From NCBI GenBank assembly GCA_958422985.1, contig CATZPY010000001.1, forward strand, positions 62,001 to 126,000: a stretch of 64,000 bases of DNA, in the 5' to 3' direction. Both the position numbers and the translations under genes were made by a program. Position 1 is the stretch's first letter. Each line of letters starts with the position of its first letter. Origin of the DNA: an uncultured Clostridium sp. (GTDB lineage Bacteria; Bacillota; Clostridia; TANB77; CAG-508). Shown here one piece after another: positions 16,116-24,236 of the stretch. A model generated the notes under the pieces. The model saw only the letters and a list, made by a program, of their open reading frames with translations. It made no database searches and had not been told where the DNA came from.

Positions 16116-17735
16116 GTGATTAAAATTAATAGAGTAAATAGTTATAGAAACATAAAAGTTGCGAAATACATACGTTTATCTCGTGAAGATGGAGATGATA
16201 GAGAAAGCGAAAGCGTAGAAAACCAAAGAGATATTATAGATAACTACATACAAGAACATGAAGAGTTAATTGAGGCAGGAGAATATGTTGATGATGGATA
16301 TACAGGAACAAATTTTAATAGACCAGGATTTCAAAAAATGTTAAAAGATATTGAAGAAGAAAAAATAGACTGTATTATTACAAAAGATTTATCAAGGTTT
16401 GGAAGAGACCACATAGACACAGGATATTATTTAGAAAGGTATTTACCAACGAATAATATTAGGTACATAGCAATTGGAGATAATGTAGACACCCTAAAAG
16501 CGGATGGTTTGCAATTTTTAACATTTAAGCTTAGCTTTAATGATTACTATGCACAAGACATATCTAATAAAATAAAAAGTGTAAAACAAAGAAAGATAGA
16601 AAAAGGAGAATATCAAGCGGGAATACCACCATATGGATATAAAAAAGATATAGAAAAAAAGAATCACTTAATCCCAGATGAATATAGTTCAAAAATTGTA
16701 AAAGAAATTTTTGATATGTATGCAAAAAAAGGAATGTCAACAATTAAAATTGCAAATGAATTAAACGAAAGAGAGATAGAGCCACCAGCAGTATATTTAA
16801 AAATTCCAAAATATATGAAAAGGAAGAGTGTAAATCCAAATGGAAAATATGTATGGCTTAGGGCGCAAATAGGAAAAATTTTAAGAAATGAAGTATATTT
16901 AGGCAGTGTAGTAGGAAGAAAATTTCAAAAAGTTAGCCATAAGATAGTAAAAGTAAGATCTACTAAAAAAGAAGAACATATTATTTTAGAAAATATGCAT
17001 GAGCCAATTATAGATATAGAAACTTGGAATAAAGCACAAGACAAATTAAATGGATATACAAAAACAAGAGAAAGAAAATATGACCATATATTAAAAGGTT
17101 TAGTGTATTGCGGAGAGTGTGGTAATAAGGCTACTTTAAGATGTAGAGAAGAAAAAAGAAAAAATGGAAATGTGTGGAGAGCTACTTATTTTATTTGTTC
17201 AAAAAGAAATAATTATAGTGCATTATGTGATTGTAAACAAATATCAGCAAACTTAATTGAAGAAGTGGTAATTGGAAAAATAAAAGAAGAAACAAAAAAA
17301 ATAAAATTTTCGGAAGATGAAATTAAAAAAATTTATAATAAAGCAGAACAAGAGGCAAATAGTACAAATAATTTATACAAAATAAAATTACAAGAAATGC
17401 AAATGCAACTAAAAAAAGTAGAAAGCAATATAGAAGAAATTTATCAAGATAAAATAAACAAAACGATACAAGTAGAAGATTTTAAAATAATTTATTTAAA
17501 AAAACAAAAAGAAAGAGAAAAAATTGTAAAGGAGATTAATAAAATAGAAAATGAATTAAAAAAAACTAGCAATATGCAATCCGAAGTTGACTTAAAAGAA
17601 ATAAGACAGATTGCAGAAGATTTATTAAATATGAAAGAGCCAAATAAAATAATTTTACAAGAGTTAATAAAAAAAATAGAGTTTAATAAGAATAAAAATA
17701 TAAGTGTAAAACTAACATTCAAAAATACAATATAA
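16116..17735 (+). CDS. Large serine recombinase (integrase/excisionase)
   Basis: A 539-residue site-specific recombinase. The resolvase domain has the catalytic Ser22 in YIRLSRED, then YVDDGYTGTNFNRPGF and the Arg pair in DLSRFGRD. A recombinase domain (GIPPYGYKK), a zinc ribbon (CGECG and two later Cys) and a coiled coil at about 385-500 follow. The gene ends 96 bases before the right core. Start is uncertain: GTG at 16116 is too close to its GGAG, while ATT at 16125 stands where a start codon would be expected after GGAGAGTGAT. It presumably inserts and excises the element at pdaA. Confidence 0.93.
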   Translation: MIKINRVNSYRNIKVAKYIRLSREDGDDRESESVENQRDIIDNYIQEHEELIEAGEYVDDGYTGTNFNRPGFQKMLKDIEEEKIDCIITKDLSRFGRDHIDTGYYLERYLPTNNIRYIAIGDNVDTLKADGLQFLTFKLSFNDYYAQDISNKIKSVKQRKIEKGEYQAGIPPYGYKKDIEKKNHLIPDEYSSKIVKEIFDMYAKKGMSTIKIANELNEREIEPPAVYLKIPKYMKRKSVNPNGKYVWLRAQIGKILRNEVYLGSVVGRKFQKVSHKIVKVRSTKKEEHIILENMHEPIIDIETWNKAQDKLNGYTKTRERKYDHILKGLVYCGECGNKATLRCREEKRKNGNVWRATYFICSKRNNYSALCDCKQISANLIEEVVIGKIKEETKKIKFSEDEIKKIYNKAEQEANSTNNLYKIKLQEMQMQLKKVESNIEEIYQDKINKTIQVEDFKIIYLKKQKEREKIVKEINKIENELKKTSNMQSEVDLKEIRQIAEDLLNMKEPNKIILQELIKKIEFNKNKNISVKLTFKNTI

Positions 17736-17810
17736 GATATTAATATTAATATTAATATAAAAAGTACATAGAAAATATTAAGAAGCGGTTAAAATAATCG
17801 CTAAAAAATA

Positions 17811-17856
17811 GACATTAAGAAATTAGGGAACCATACAGTTAATCATAAAAGTCTTC
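17811..17856 (+). other. attR junction of the intervening element
   Basis: The inner arm GACATTAAGAAATTAGG (17811-17827) and GAAC precede the core CATACA (17832-17837); pdaA coding sequence resumes with GTTAATCATAAAAG. Rebuilt attP is arm, 10-base centre GAACCATACA and arm, symmetric about the CA at 17832-17833. Confidence 0.88.
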
Positions 17857-18224
17857 CGAATATTTCTGATGAAGAAATAAAAGAAGAAGTAATGAAGCTA
17901 CATCAAGCAGTGTACGAAAAAACGGGATACGAAATGAAATATATAAGACCACCAAAAGGAGAATATAGCCAAAGGACATTAGCAGTAACAAAAGAACTTG
18001 GATATACGAACGTAATGTGGACATTTGGGTATTTAGACTATGATGAAAATGTGCAAAAGGGAACAGAATATGCACAAAAAATAGTATTAGATAATTTGCA
18101 TAATGGAGAAATAATATTGTTACATGGAAATTCTAAAGATAATGCAAATGCTTTGGATGGAATTATAAAAAATGCGAAAAACGAAGGGTATGAGTTTAAA
18201 TCACTTGACGAATTTGAAAGATAG
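17838..18224 (+). pseudogene. pdaA: PdaA-type polysaccharide deacetylase, C-terminal half (interrupted)
   Basis: The 3' half of the gene begun at 4273. In the frame set by the core it continues V-N-H (second zinc His of the HTVNH motif, residue 143 of the joined protein), then KSLPNISDEEIKEE, YIRPPKGEYSQRTL (motif 3) and LHGNSKDNANAL (motif 5), close to the order in B. subtilis PdaA. There is no start codon at its head; the first ATG, at 17892, has no good ribosome site, so the fragment alone should not yield enzyme. Its stop is five bases before yqfC, so the rebuilt gene would head a pdaA-yqfC-yqfD operon. Confidence 0.92.
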
Positions 18225-18229
18225 GAGTG

Positions 18230-18514
18230 ATGAAAATTAAAAATACAAGAAATAAAATAGAAAGGATGCTAGAACTTCCAATAGAAGTTACTACCAATAT
18301 TCCCAAAATAACAATAACAGGATTTAACCAAATAATGATAGAAAATTATACGGGAATTATAGAATATGAAGAATATTTAGTGAAAATAAATACATCAATA
18401 GGAATAATTATAATGGAAGGAAATAAAATGAATTTAAACCAGATAAACGAAAATGATATATTAATTAGTGGTGAAATTTCTAAATTATACCTTGAAAGCA
18501 CAGAGGAGGAATAA
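18230..18514 (+). CDS. yqfC: Sporulation protein YqfC
   Basis: A 94-residue protein with the YqfC pattern MLELPIEVTTNIPKITITG and YTGIIEYEEYLVKI. In B. subtilis yqfC and yqfD are co-transcribed sporulation genes of the mother cell. The yqfD gene follows after five bases, and the pdaA 3' half lies just before. The ATG at 18230 is only two bases from AGGAG; ATT at 18236 is better spaced and could be the true start. Confidence 0.88.
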   Translation: MKIKNTRNKIERMLELPIEVTTNIPKITITGFNQIMIENYTGIIEYEEYLVKINTSIGIIIMEGNKMNLNQINENDILISGEISKLYLESTEEE

Positions 18515-18519
18515 AAACT

Positions 18520-19707
18520 GTGAGTATAAAGAAAATGGAAAACTATGTAAAGGGATTTGTAAATATACATGTTGAAGGTTATTATATAGAACGATTTATG
18601 AATATGTGCAGAATGCAGAAAATATATTTATGGAATATAGAAAAGAAAAACGATATATATTTAAATGTTAATATAGGAATAGAAGACTTTAAAAAAATAA
18701 AGAAAATAGCCAGAAAAACTAAATGTAAAATAGGAATAAACAAAAAGAAAGGAATTCCATTTTTTTTATATAAATATAAAAAAAGAAAGATCCTTTTAAT
18801 AATGTTAATCATATTTATAATAATATTATTTACACTTTCAAAATTTATTTGGAATATAGAAATAAAAGGACTAGAAGAAAGTTCTAAAAAACAGGAACTA
18901 TTACATACTTTAACAGAAAATGGATTAAGCATAGGAAAATATAAGAACAGCATAGACATAAAAGAAATAGTTAACAATATAAGGCTTGAAAGAGAAGACA
19001 TAGCTTGGGTGGGAATAGAAATAAAAGGAACGAATGTAATAGTAGAAGTTGTTTTAGCAGAAGAAAAACCAGAGATAATTAATCAAAATGAATATTGCAA
19101 TATAGTATCAGATAAAGAAGCAAAGGTATTAAAGATAAATGCGAATACAGGAACAGCAATGGTACATCCAGGAGATATTGTGAAAAACGGTACATTACTT
19201 ATAGCAGGCTGGATGGAAGGAAAATATACAGGAACTCGTTTTACTAGGGCTACAGGAGATGTAGAAGCTTTAGTATGGTATACAGAAAAAGCAGAAGTAA
19301 AACTTAAAGAAACAAAAACAGAAAAAACTGGAAATACAGAGAAAAAATATGCATTAAATATAAATAATTTTAGAATAAATTTATATAAAAGGCTTTCAAA
19401 TTTCGAAAAATATGATACAATATATGAGAATAAAAAATTAAAATTATTTTCAAATTTCTATATACCCGTAGAGTTAATAGAATGTAATAATTCTGAAATA
19501 AAAGAATATGAAGTTAACTATACAGAGGAAGAGGCAAAACAAGAAGCAAAAAGAAGAGCTGAAGAGAAGTTAAACCAGACAATAAAAAATAAGGATAACA
19601 TAAACAACGTAATAGTAAATTATACAATAAAAGATGACGCAGTGGAGGCAGAGGTAACATATGAAGTCTTTGAAAATATAGGAACTAATGAAAAAATAGT
19701 ATTTTGA
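18520..19707 (+). CDS. yqfD: Sporulation protein YqfD
   Basis: A 395-residue protein with a cytosolic N-terminal part, one membrane helix (about residues 90-110, KILLIMLIIFIIILF) and a large outer part. It carries the YqfD features NIEIKGLEESS, IAWVGIEIKGTNVIVEV and the VHPGDIVKNGTLLIAGWMEG segment. The start is GTG with GAGGAGGA eight bases upstream. In B. subtilis the protein is needed for efficient sporulation; its exact role is not known to me. It sits between yqfC and an unknown gene, where B. subtilis has phoH. Confidence 0.9.
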   Translation: MSIKKMENYVKGFVNIHVEGYYIERFMNMCRMQKIYLWNIEKKNDIYLNVNIGIEDFKKIKKIARKTKCKIGINKKKGIPFFLYKYKKRKILLIMLIIFIIILFTLSKFIWNIEIKGLEESSKKQELLHTLTENGLSIGKYKNSIDIKEIVNNIRLEREDIAWVGIEIKGTNVIVEVVLAEEKPEIINQNEYCNIVSDKEAKVLKINANTGTAMVHPGDIVKNGTLLIAGWMEGKYTGTRFTRATGDVEALVWYTEKAEVKLKETKTEKTGNTEKKYALNINNFRINLYKRLSNFEKYDTIYENKKLKLFSNFYIPVELIECNNSEIKEYEVNYTEEEAKQEAKRRAEEKLNQTIKNKDNINNVIVNYTIKDDAVEAEVTYEVFENIGTNEKIVF

Positions 19708-19720
19708 AAGGATGATAAAC

Positions 19721-20938
19721 ATGGAGCAAAGAAGTCTTAGAGTAATTAGCACAAACAAAAATTTTTTCTCAAAATTAACAAATACTATAAGTAAACTATT
19801 AATACCAACTAAATTAGGAATTAATGGTATAATGATTTCTATAAAAAGAACTAGTTTAATAAAAGCGTTTGAAGCGTATAAAAACGAAGAAAAAGATGAA
19901 ACAAAAAAAGAAATGCTATCTAAAAAATATGAAGATGCATATACTTTATATTTAGAGGCAATAGATAAATATATAATGGACTCAATTTACAAAAAAGTAA
20001 AAAATGGTACAGCTACAGAATTTGAGAAAGATGCACTTTCAAATTATTATGAAGTAATACACTTAAAACAAACAGAATATTTAGAATATAAATATAAAAA
20101 GCAACAATATTTATTACAATTAGACTATCAAACACTAAAAGCAGAAGAAAATAAAATGATACCTAGATACGAAAAATTTTATAGCATAAAAATAGAACAA
20201 CTATATAAAGGAATATTAAAACATTATTCTATACAACTTGCTGATAACTTAACATATCAAGATAAAAATATTATATACGATAAAATTTTTAATCTATTAG
20301 AAGATTATATAACAGATGTATTACCTATAAAATTAAAATTAGACGAAAAAAATATGTATAAAAATATAATTGCACAATATGAAAAATTCGATAGGTTTAC
20401 AGTAGGAAAATTAGACATAAAAGATACAATAGAAAAAAGAATGATTTTACTAGGAATAAGTAGACAATTATTTACACATAGTTTGCCATTAGTAGTAGCA
20501 GAGCAATGTTATGTAAAAATATTAAAAGACTTAAGAGAAATTATTGTAACTACAAAAATAGAAAACAAGAAAGAATCAGCCTATAAACTATTAATAGAAT
20601 TAATAGAAGACTACAATATTAGGCTTCTTTCTACAAAAATATATTGGGACAGGCCAGCAGATAGAGAAGAATATAAAACTTTTTGGAATGAATATAAAAA
20701 ATTACAAAAAGGAAAAGAAGAAAATTTAGAAGAATATGAAAAGCAAAAAGAGATATTGTTTATAAAAGCAGACTTAAGAAAATTACAAAAAGCCAAAAGA
20801 GACTATTCAAAAATAGAAAAATTCTATAAGAAAAAATTAGTACAATTAGGAGCAATGAAGCAAATAAAAAATACATATAAAACTTCAGAAAAAATATATT
20901 CAAGAATCAAAAGACAAGAAAAAAAAGAGATAGGTTAA
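19721..20938 (+). CDS. Helical protein of unknown function (405 aa)
   Basis: I do not recognise it. It is soluble, highly charged and helical, with long Lys/Glu-rich coiled-coil-like parts and no signal peptide or clear enzyme motif. The middle holds MILLGISRQLFTHSLPLVVAEQC, its least polar segment, and the end is strongly basic. It lies in the yqfC-yqfD-ybeY-dgkA-era row, in the place of phoH and yqfF (pgpH) of B. subtilis. The start at 19721 is used because GAAAGG lies nine bases upstream; the ATG at 19712 is too close. Confidence 0.75.
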   Translation: MEQRSLRVISTNKNFFSKLTNTISKLLIPTKLGINGIMISIKRTSLIKAFEAYKNEEKDETKKEMLSKKYEDAYTLYLEAIDKYIMDSIYKKVKNGTATEFEKDALSNYYEVIHLKQTEYLEYKYKKQQYLLQLDYQTLKAEENKMIPRYEKFYSIKIEQLYKGILKHYSIQLADNLTYQDKNIIYDKIFNLLEDYITDVLPIKLKLDEKNMYKNIIAQYEKFDRFTVGKLDIKDTIEKRMILLGISRQLFTHSLPLVVAEQCYVKILKDLREIIVTTKIENKKESAYKLLIELIEDYNIRLLSTKIYWDRPADREEYKTFWNEYKKLQKGKEENLEEYEKQKEILFIKADLRKLQKAKRDYSKIEKFYKKKLVQLGAMKQIKNTYKTSEKIYSRIKRQEKKEIG

Positions 20939-20958
20939 AAGCAGAAAGGATATAAAAA

Positions 20959-21435
20959 ATGAAGTATGCAGATATAGAATATTTAAATGTAGAACCAAAC
21001 AATATGTATTCAAATTTAACAGAGAAAGTAATAAATAAGTGTTTTGAAACAGAACAACTTCTAGATAAAAACATAAACATAAGTATTATTTATACAACTC
21101 CAGTAGATATACAGGAATATAATAAAGAATATAGGAATATAGATAGAGCAACAGACGTTTTATCTTTTCCTATGTTTGAAAAGGATGAAGTAGAAAAGTT
21201 TAAAAAAGAGAAAAGTGTTGTTCCAGAAGTATTAGGAGATATCATAATTAATTTAAGTCAAGTAAAAATGCAGGCAGATGAATATGGACATAGTTTCGAA
21301 AGAGAATTAGCATATATGTTAGTTCATGGTTTTTATCATCTAATGGGGTATGACCATATGGAAGAAGAAGAAAAAAAATTAATGCGTTTAAAAGAAGAAA
21401 ATGTACTAGAAGATTTAAAAATTAGTAGGGAGTAG
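20959..21435 (+). CDS. ybeY: Endoribonuclease YbeY (rRNA maturation factor)
   Basis: A 158-residue protein with the YbeY zinc motif HGFYHLMGYDH (three His) and the upstream RATDVLSFPMFE and LGDIIINLSQ segments. By family it is a zinc-dependent single-strand RNase that acts in 16S rRNA maturation and ribosome quality control. It is followed after two bases by dgkA, as in many Firmicutes. Confidence 0.95.
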   Translation: MKYADIEYLNVEPNNMYSNLTEKVINKCFETEQLLDKNINISIIYTTPVDIQEYNKEYRNIDRATDVLSFPMFEKDEVEKFKKEKSVVPEVLGDIIINLSQVKMQADEYGHSFERELAYMLVHGFYHLMGYDHMEEEEKKLMRLKEENVLEDLKISRE

Positions 21436-21437
21436 AA

Positions 21438-21827
21438 ATGGACAAAAAGAAAGATAGCAGATTATATAATAAAAGCTTTATCGAGGCATGGAAAAATGCT
21501 TTTTGCGGGATTGCACATGGTTTTAAAACTCAAAGAAATTTAAGAATACAATTAGTAATAGGAATTATAGTAGTAGTGCTAGGAATAGCTTTAAAAATAA
21601 GTACTATAGAATGGGCAATATTAATGCTTTCTGTATTTTTACTTTTAGGAACAGAAATGATGAATACAGCAGTAGAAGCAACTGTAGACTTATGTACAGA
21701 AGAATATCACCCAAAGGCAAAAATAGCAAAAGATGTAGCAGCAGGTGCAGTTGTGTTAACAGCTATAAATGCTTTAATTGTTTTTGGTTTCTTATTTACA
21801 GATAAAATTATACAATTATTTAAATAA
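21438..21827 (+). CDS. dgkA: Diacylglycerol/undecaprenol kinase
   Basis: A 129-residue membrane protein with an amphipathic N-terminus, three membrane helices and the signature LLLGTEMMNTAVEATVDL followed by KIAKDVAAGAV. Gram-positive members mainly phosphorylate undecaprenol and so return it to the cell-wall lipid pool. It lies between ybeY and a DUF3048 gene, upstream of era, the usual order apart from the missing cdd. Confidence 0.95.
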   Translation: MDKKKDSRLYNKSFIEAWKNAFCGIAHGFKTQRNLRIQLVIGIIVVVLGIALKISTIEWAILMLSVFLLLGTEMMNTAVEATVDLCTEEYHPKAKIAKDVAAGAVVLTAINALIVFGFLFTDKIIQLFK

Positions 21828-21839
21828 GAGAGGTATATA

Positions 21840-22913
21840 ATGGGGAGTAAAGGTAAGAGAACTAAAAAGAATAATAAAAGTCATAAAATGTTAATAATTA
21901 GTGCAATAATTATTTTATTAGTAGCTTTAATAGCTGGAATTTATTATTATACAAGCAAAATTGATAATAATAAAAATGAAAATATACTTGTAGATTTAGG
22001 AGTAGATGAGGGACTAAAACCAGAAGAAGAAAAATCAGAAAGTATATTCGAAGGAAATAGTAGACCAGTAGCAGTTATGATAGATAACCATAAGGGTGCA
22101 TGGCCACAAGTAGGCTTAAATAATGCATATAGTGTTTACGAAATAATTGTAGAAGGTGGAGAAACTAGACTAATGGCTCTATTTAAAGGAAAAGATGTCA
22201 AAAAAATAGGACCAGTTCGTAGTGCGAGACATTACTTTTTAGATTATGCATTAGAAAATGATGCAATTTACACTCATTATGGTTGGAGTCCAAAAGCACA
22301 GTCAGATATTTCATCTTTAAAAGTAAATAACATTAATGGAATAAGTGAAAGCACGGAGAGATTTTGGAGAATAAAACAAAAATCTTCACCACATAATGTA
22401 ATAACTAGTATAAAAGATATATTAGAAATTGCAAAACAAAAAAAATATAGTACAACATCTAATAAAAAAAGTGTATTAAATTATTCAGATGAAGAAGTTA
22501 ATTTAGACCAAGGTGTAATTGCAAATACGGTTACTATTCCGTATTCAGACTTACATACAACCAGTTATAAATATAATTTAGAAACAAAGAGATACACAAG
22601 ATATGCAAGAGGAATAAAACAAACAGATATGGAAACAGGTGAACCTATAACTACAAAAAATATAATAATAACATTTGCTAAAAATACTCCATTAAAAGAC
22701 AAAGAAAATAAAGATAGACAAGACTTAGACAACATTGGAACAAATGATGGGTATTATATAACAAATGGAAAGGCTATAAAAATAAAATGTATAAAAAACA
22801 GTAGAACATCACAAACAATTTATAAAGACTTAAACGGAAATGAAATAGAAGTAAATGACGGGAATACATTCTTTAATATATGCCCAATAAATAGCAATGT
22901 TACGTTTGAGTAA
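21840..22913 (+). CDS. DUF3048 (YerB-like) membrane-anchored protein
   Basis: A 357-residue protein with a basic N-terminus and one membrane helix (about residues 17-38), then the DUF3048 domain: RPVAVMIDNHKGAWPQVGL, VEGGETRLMALF and KKIGPVRSARHYFLDYA, followed by the C-terminal partner domain with ITFAKNTPL. Unlike B. subtilis YerB there is no lipobox Cys, so it is anchored by a helix. Function is unknown; the domain is thought to face the cell wall. It ends in a terminator. Confidence 0.85.
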   Translation: MGSKGKRTKKNNKSHKMLIISAIIILLVALIAGIYYYTSKIDNNKNENILVDLGVDEGLKPEEEKSESIFEGNSRPVAVMIDNHKGAWPQVGLNNAYSVYEIIVEGGETRLMALFKGKDVKKIGPVRSARHYFLDYALENDAIYTHYGWSPKAQSDISSLKVNNINGISESTERFWRIKQKSSPHNVITSIKDILEIAKQKKYSTTSNKKSVLNYSDEEVNLDQGVIANTVTIPYSDLHTTSYKYNLETKRYTRYARGIKQTDMETGEPITTKNIIITFAKNTPLKDKENKDRQDLDNIGTNDGYYITNGKAIKIKCIKNSRTSQTIYKDLNGNEIEVNDGNTFFNICPINSNVTFE

Positions 22914-22922
22914 AATATAAAG

Positions 22923-22976
22923 ACTAGTTATAAGTAGTGAACCAAATTTAGTTCATTTATATAACTAGTTTTTTTA
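22923..22976 (+). terminator. Terminator after the DUF3048 gene
   Basis: ACTAGTTATA and TATAACTAGT pair over an inner GTGAAC/GTTCAT stem, followed by seven T. Confidence 0.88.
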
Positions 22977-22997
22977 TATAGTAGCAAATTATTATTA

Positions 22998-23055
22998 AGT
23001 ATCTTAAATTTTCTTAGAACTTGCATTTGTTAGAAAATCTTAGGTGTTTTTTAAT
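22998..23055. repeat. Dispersed hairpin repeat B, copy 2
   Basis: TATCTTAAATTTTCTTAGAA, then CTTGCATTTGTTAGAAAATCTTAGGTG and a T run; lies between the DUF3048 gene and era. Confidence 0.85.
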
Positions 23056-23136
23056 AAAAAATAAAAAATAAGTACTAAGTTTCTACAAAAAAATAAATTA
23101 ATATATGATAATATAATAAATGAAAGGAAGAAATAT

Positions 23137-24039
23137 ATGGCAGAATTTAAATCAGGTTTTGTTGCAATAATAGGAAGAACGAATGTTGGCAAATCAACAC
23201 TTATTAATAAATTAGTAGGAGAAAAAGTTGCAATAACAGTAAATAAATCACAAACAACTAGAACAGCAATAAGAGCAATAGTAAATAGGGAAAATTCACA
23301 AATAATTTTTATAGATACACCAGGAGTGCATAAACCTAAAACAAAATTAGGAGAAACAATGCTAGAAACAGCATACGAAATAGCAGAAGATGTAGATATT
23401 ATTTTATTTATTGCAGATTGTTCTAAAAAAGAGATAACAAAAGGAGATAGAATAATATTAGAAAAAATAAAACAAATAAATAGAAAAACAATATTAGTAT
23501 TAAATAAAATAGATTTAATAAAAAAAGAAGAAATTTTAGAAGTAATAGATATGTACAGAAAAGAATATAATTTTGAGGAAATTATACCAATATGTGCACT
23601 TAATAATAAAGGTGTAGATATAATATTAAATACAATAGAGAAAAATTTAAAAGTAGGTCCTGCATATTATGATATAGAAGAATATACAGATCAAACATCA
23701 AGACAATTGGTAGAAGAAGTTATTAGAGAAAAAGCCTTGCAATATTTAAGCGAAGAAGTACCACATGGAATATATGTTGAAGTAGAAAAAATGAAATTAA
23801 GAGAAACAACAAAGGGAGAAGAAATATACGACACATCTGCAATAATTTATTGTTTAAGAAATTCACACAAAGGTATAATAATTGGAAAAAAAGGAGCAAT
23901 GCTAAAAAAAATAGTAACAAGTGCAAGAATCGAATTAGAAAAAATGTTAGGAACAAAATTAAACTTAGAAGTTTGGGTTAAAGTAAAAGAAGATTGGCAA
24001 GACAAAGATAGTATAGTTAAAAAATTTAAATTCAACTAA
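23137..24039 (+). CDS. era: GTPase Era
   Basis: A 300-residue GTPase with G1 GRTNVGKS, G3 DTPGVH, G4 NKID and the C-terminal KH domain (IIGKKGAMLKKIVTSAR). Era binds the 3' end of 16S rRNA and acts in small-subunit assembly. It has a spacer with repeat B before it, so probably its own promoter, and precedes yqzL-recO as in other Firmicutes. Confidence 0.97.
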   Translation: MAEFKSGFVAIIGRTNVGKSTLINKLVGEKVAITVNKSQTTRTAIRAIVNRENSQIIFIDTPGVHKPKTKLGETMLETAYEIAEDVDIILFIADCSKKEITKGDRIILEKIKQINRKTILVLNKIDLIKKEEILEVIDMYRKEYNFEEIIPICALNNKGVDIILNTIEKNLKVGPAYYDIEEYTDQTSRQLVEEVIREKALQYLSEEVPHGIYVEVEKMKLRETTKGEEIYDTSAIIYCLRNSHKGIIIGKKGAMLKKIVTSARIELEKMLGTKLNLEVWVKVKEDWQDKDSIVKKFKFN

Positions 24040-24089
24040 TTGAATAAAAAAACATAAAATACAAAAGATAATAAAAAGGAGATGATTTC

Positions 24090-24236
24090 ATGTTTAAACA
24101 AATAGCTTGGAACACCTTTAAAAAAACCGGAAATATAAATACATTTATGGAATTTAAACAATTAAAAGATTTAGAAAAGAAATTAGAGGAAGAAAAAAAT
24201 GGGAACAATAAAGACAAAAGGGGTTATACTAGTTGA
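24090..24236 (+). CDS. yqzL: YqzL-like small protein
   Basis: A 48-residue frame, MFKQIAWNTFKKTGNINTF..., with the W..F..TG.I pattern of YqzL, the small protein between era and recO in many Firmicutes. AAGGAGATGA precedes the ATG. The stop lies 38 bases inside recO in another frame, so the pair is probably coupled. Function unknown. Confidence 0.75.
   Translation: MFKQIAWNTFKKTGNINTFMEFKQLKDLEKKLEEEKNGNNKDKRGYTS

Larger units (their letters stand above)
4687..17837 (+). mobile_element. 13.1-kb serine-recombinase intervening element in pdaA
   Basis: The element spans 13,145 bp from one copy of CATACA to the next and splits pdaA. It carries a large serine recombinase next to its right end, a small ORF before that, and cargo: a nucleoside deoxyribosyltransferase-like gene, two DUF2238-like membrane protein genes, an 811-residue and a 148-residue unknown, a double-WXG100 gene, an EssC-like ATPase gene and a YukD-like gene. 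All genes run in the direction of pdaA. There are no phage structural, replication or conjugation genes. Excision between the cores restores pdaA in frame, as for the skin element in sigK. Base composition is like the host and both host repeat families are present inside, so it seems long resident or acquired from a close relative. Confidence 0.9.

Noticed and set aside
17738..17762. Tandem ATTAAT units near the right end of the element as iterons or a repeat array
   Set aside because: Only three to four AT-only units; expected by chance in DNA of this composition.
4687..17837. The element as a prophage or conjugative element
   Set aside because: No capsid, portal, terminase, lysis, relaxase or replication gene is seen. 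EssC is an FtsK-type ATPase but carries the FHA part of type VII secretion, not a transfer protein layout.
17892..18224. The 3' pdaA fragment as a separate working gene from ATG 17892
   Set aside because: It lacks motif 1 and the zinc His residues, has no ribosome site, and its frame extends upstream exactly to the core.
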